In this document: piece by piece, positions 5,947 through 6,969 of the stretch
Layout: every line of letters starts with the position of its first letter
How positions within the stretch are numbered: position 1 is the first letter of the stretch
Assembly (NCBI GenBank): GCA_030622395.1
Contig: JAUXGF010000148.1
Coordinates: 1 to 6,969 of the forward strand
Direction: 5' to 3'
Length of the DNA: 6,969 nt
Origin: Calditrichaceae bacterium
GTDB taxonomy: Bacteria; Calditrichota; Calditrichia; Calditrichales; Calditrichaceae
Made by a program: the position numbers and the translations under genes
The notes under the pieces: generated by a model
What the model saw: only the letters and a program-made list of their open reading frames with translations
Told to the model about the DNA's origin: nothing
Database searches by the model: none

Positions 5947-6969
5947 ATGCAACGACACATAAAATTAGGCGTTTCAATTATCATCCCTCTATTTATTTTA
6001 ATGATACCGTCTAACTGGATTCCTATCGAGCAGCTATCAATTGTAGAACATCGCGTGATTGCTATTTTTGTATTAGCGGCGCTGTTTTGGATTTTAGAGC
6101 CAATCCCCATTTTCGCCACATCTATTCTAATTATTTTTTTAGAATTAATAATGGTTTCCGATAAAAGTTTTATTCTGTTTACAGCGCAGGCGGGACAGGA
6201 AAATTTCGGGATAGTTTTAAGTTATAAAGCCATAATGGCTACCCTTGCTTCGCCGATTATTATTTTATTTTTAGGCGGTTTCTTTTTAGCGATGGCTGCA
6301 ATTAAATACCGGCTTGACGTCAATTTAGCCCGTGTTTTATTAAAACCTTTTGGCAGCAATCCCAAATTAGTTTTAATGGGACTTATGATTATAACCGCCA
6401 TCCTGTCCATGTTTATGAGCAACACAGCTACAACCGCGATGATGCTGGCAATTTTAGCGCCGATATTAGGGGCGTTTGAATACAATGATCCGGGGAAGAT
6501 TGCCTTTATTCTTGCCATTCCTTTTTCTGCAAATATAGGAGGTATCGGAACTCCGATCGGCACGCCTCCCAATGCCGTGGCTATGAAATATTTAACCGGC
6601 GCAAACCAGGTTTCATTTTCCGAATGGATGAGCTTTGGAATTCCTTATGTAATTGTCATGTTGTCTATTCTTTGGTTTTTATTGATAAAATTTTATCCGG
6701 CGAAAACAAATGAAATTAAACTGGAAATTAAAAGCAAATTTTTAAAGAACTGGAAAGCTATAACCGTTTATGTTACCTTTGCCGTTACAATCCTGTTTTG
6801 GCTGCTTACTGATTTACACGGTTTAAATTCATATATTGTCGCTATGATACCGGTAGTTGTTTTTCTGGTTACACAAATCATAACCGCAGAAGATATTAAA
6901 AAACTTAGCTGGGATGTTTTATGGCTCATTGCCGGCGGCATTGCCTTGGGTATTGGATTGGAAAAAACC
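5947..6969 (+). CDS. DASS/SLC13-family sodium:anion symporter (3' partial)
   Basis: The frame is open from ATG 5947 to the window edge, giving 341 residues of a family usually about 450-500 long. The sequence is strongly hydrophobic with roughly ten membrane segments visible (for example 7-20, 36-70, 103-119, 141-157, 184-198, 230-248, 270-288, 296-312, 322-338). Family signatures are EPIPI (51-55), the first Ser-Asn-Thr site in MSNTATTAMMLAIL (157-170), and GGIGTPIGTPPNAV (198-211). In characterised relatives these loops bind sodium and the anion carboxylate. LWLIAGGIALGIGLEKT (325-341) begins the second structural repeat; its SNT motif would lie beyond the window. The protein imports a dicarboxylate, tricarboxylate or sulfate-like anion across the inner membrane with sodium. 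The exact substrate cannot be told from this part. Confidence 0.92.
   Translation, partial: MQRHIKLGVSIIIPLFILMIPSNWIPIEQLSIVEHRVIAIFVLAALFWILEPIPIFATSILIIFLELIMVSDKSFILFTAQAGQENFGIVLSYKAIMATLASPIIILFLGGFFLAMAAIKYRLDVNLARVLLKPFGSNPKLVLMGLMIITAILSMFMSNTATTAMMLAILAPILGAFEYNDPGKIAFILAIPFSANIGGIGTPIGTPPNAVAMKYLTGANQVSFSEWMSFGIPYVIVMLSILWFLLIKFYPAKTNEIKLEIKSKFLKNWKAITVYVTFAVTILFWLLTDLHGLNSYIVAMIPVVVFLVTQIITAEDIKKLSWDVLWLIAGGIALGIGLEKT

Noticed and set aside
5901..6119. Minus-strand open frame of 72 codons over the transporter start
   Set aside because: It overlaps the ribosome binding site and first membrane segments of the transporter and looks like an antisense shadow.
6222..6572. Minus-strand open frame of 116 codons inside the transporter
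   Set aside because: The + strand here encodes clear DASS motifs (SNTATT, GTPIGTPPN). The antisense frame is Ile/Ala/Lys-rich with no recognisable domain.

Overview
The window looks like an AT-rich chromosomal fragment from a Gram-negative bacterium of the FCB superphylum, probably outside the classical Bacteroidia (for example Ignavibacteria, Calditrichaeota, Marinimicrobia or a related candidate phylum). The main evidence is the C-terminal type IX secretion (T9SS) sorting domain of the first gene, with its NYPNPFNPST motif. The lineage call is inference; no rRNA or marker gene is present. All four genes lie on the + strand, and the first and last are cut by the window edges.

Layout. (1) 2-1090: 3' part of a large secreted surface protein, consisting of the end of a parallel beta-helix, a beta-sandwich-like module and the T9SS sorting domain. 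(2) 1091-1305: non-coding, with a GC-rich hairpin and a possible competing hairpin. (3) 1306-5126: a two-gene two-component operon joined by a one-base TAATG overlap. The first gene is a membrane sensor kinase with an unusual extracytoplasmic region of FG-GAP/VCBS-like Asp-rich repeats, then TM, PAS, HisKA and HATPase. The second is an NtrC/NtrX-type sigma-54 activator with receiver, AAA+ and Fis-type HTH domains. (4) 5127-5946: about 820 bases without a gene but full of structure. It holds a GCGGAGAGCG-type inverted repeat and then a roughly 490-base nested palindrome containing four copies of one short hairpin element, placed symmetrically in opposite orientations. (5) 5947-6969: 5' part of a DASS/SLC13-family sodium:anion symporter, running off the end.

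How the genes may work together. The kinase probably reads an envelope signal through its propeller-like domain and phosphorylates Asp56 of the regulator, which then activates sigma-54 promoters. The downstream carboxylate/sulfate-type transporter is a possible target, but I found no convincing -24/-12 promoter upstream of it and the palindromic block separates the two, so this link is only positional. The most unusual parts are the palindromic repeat block and the sensor architecture. I do not see a complete new defence or mobile system here.
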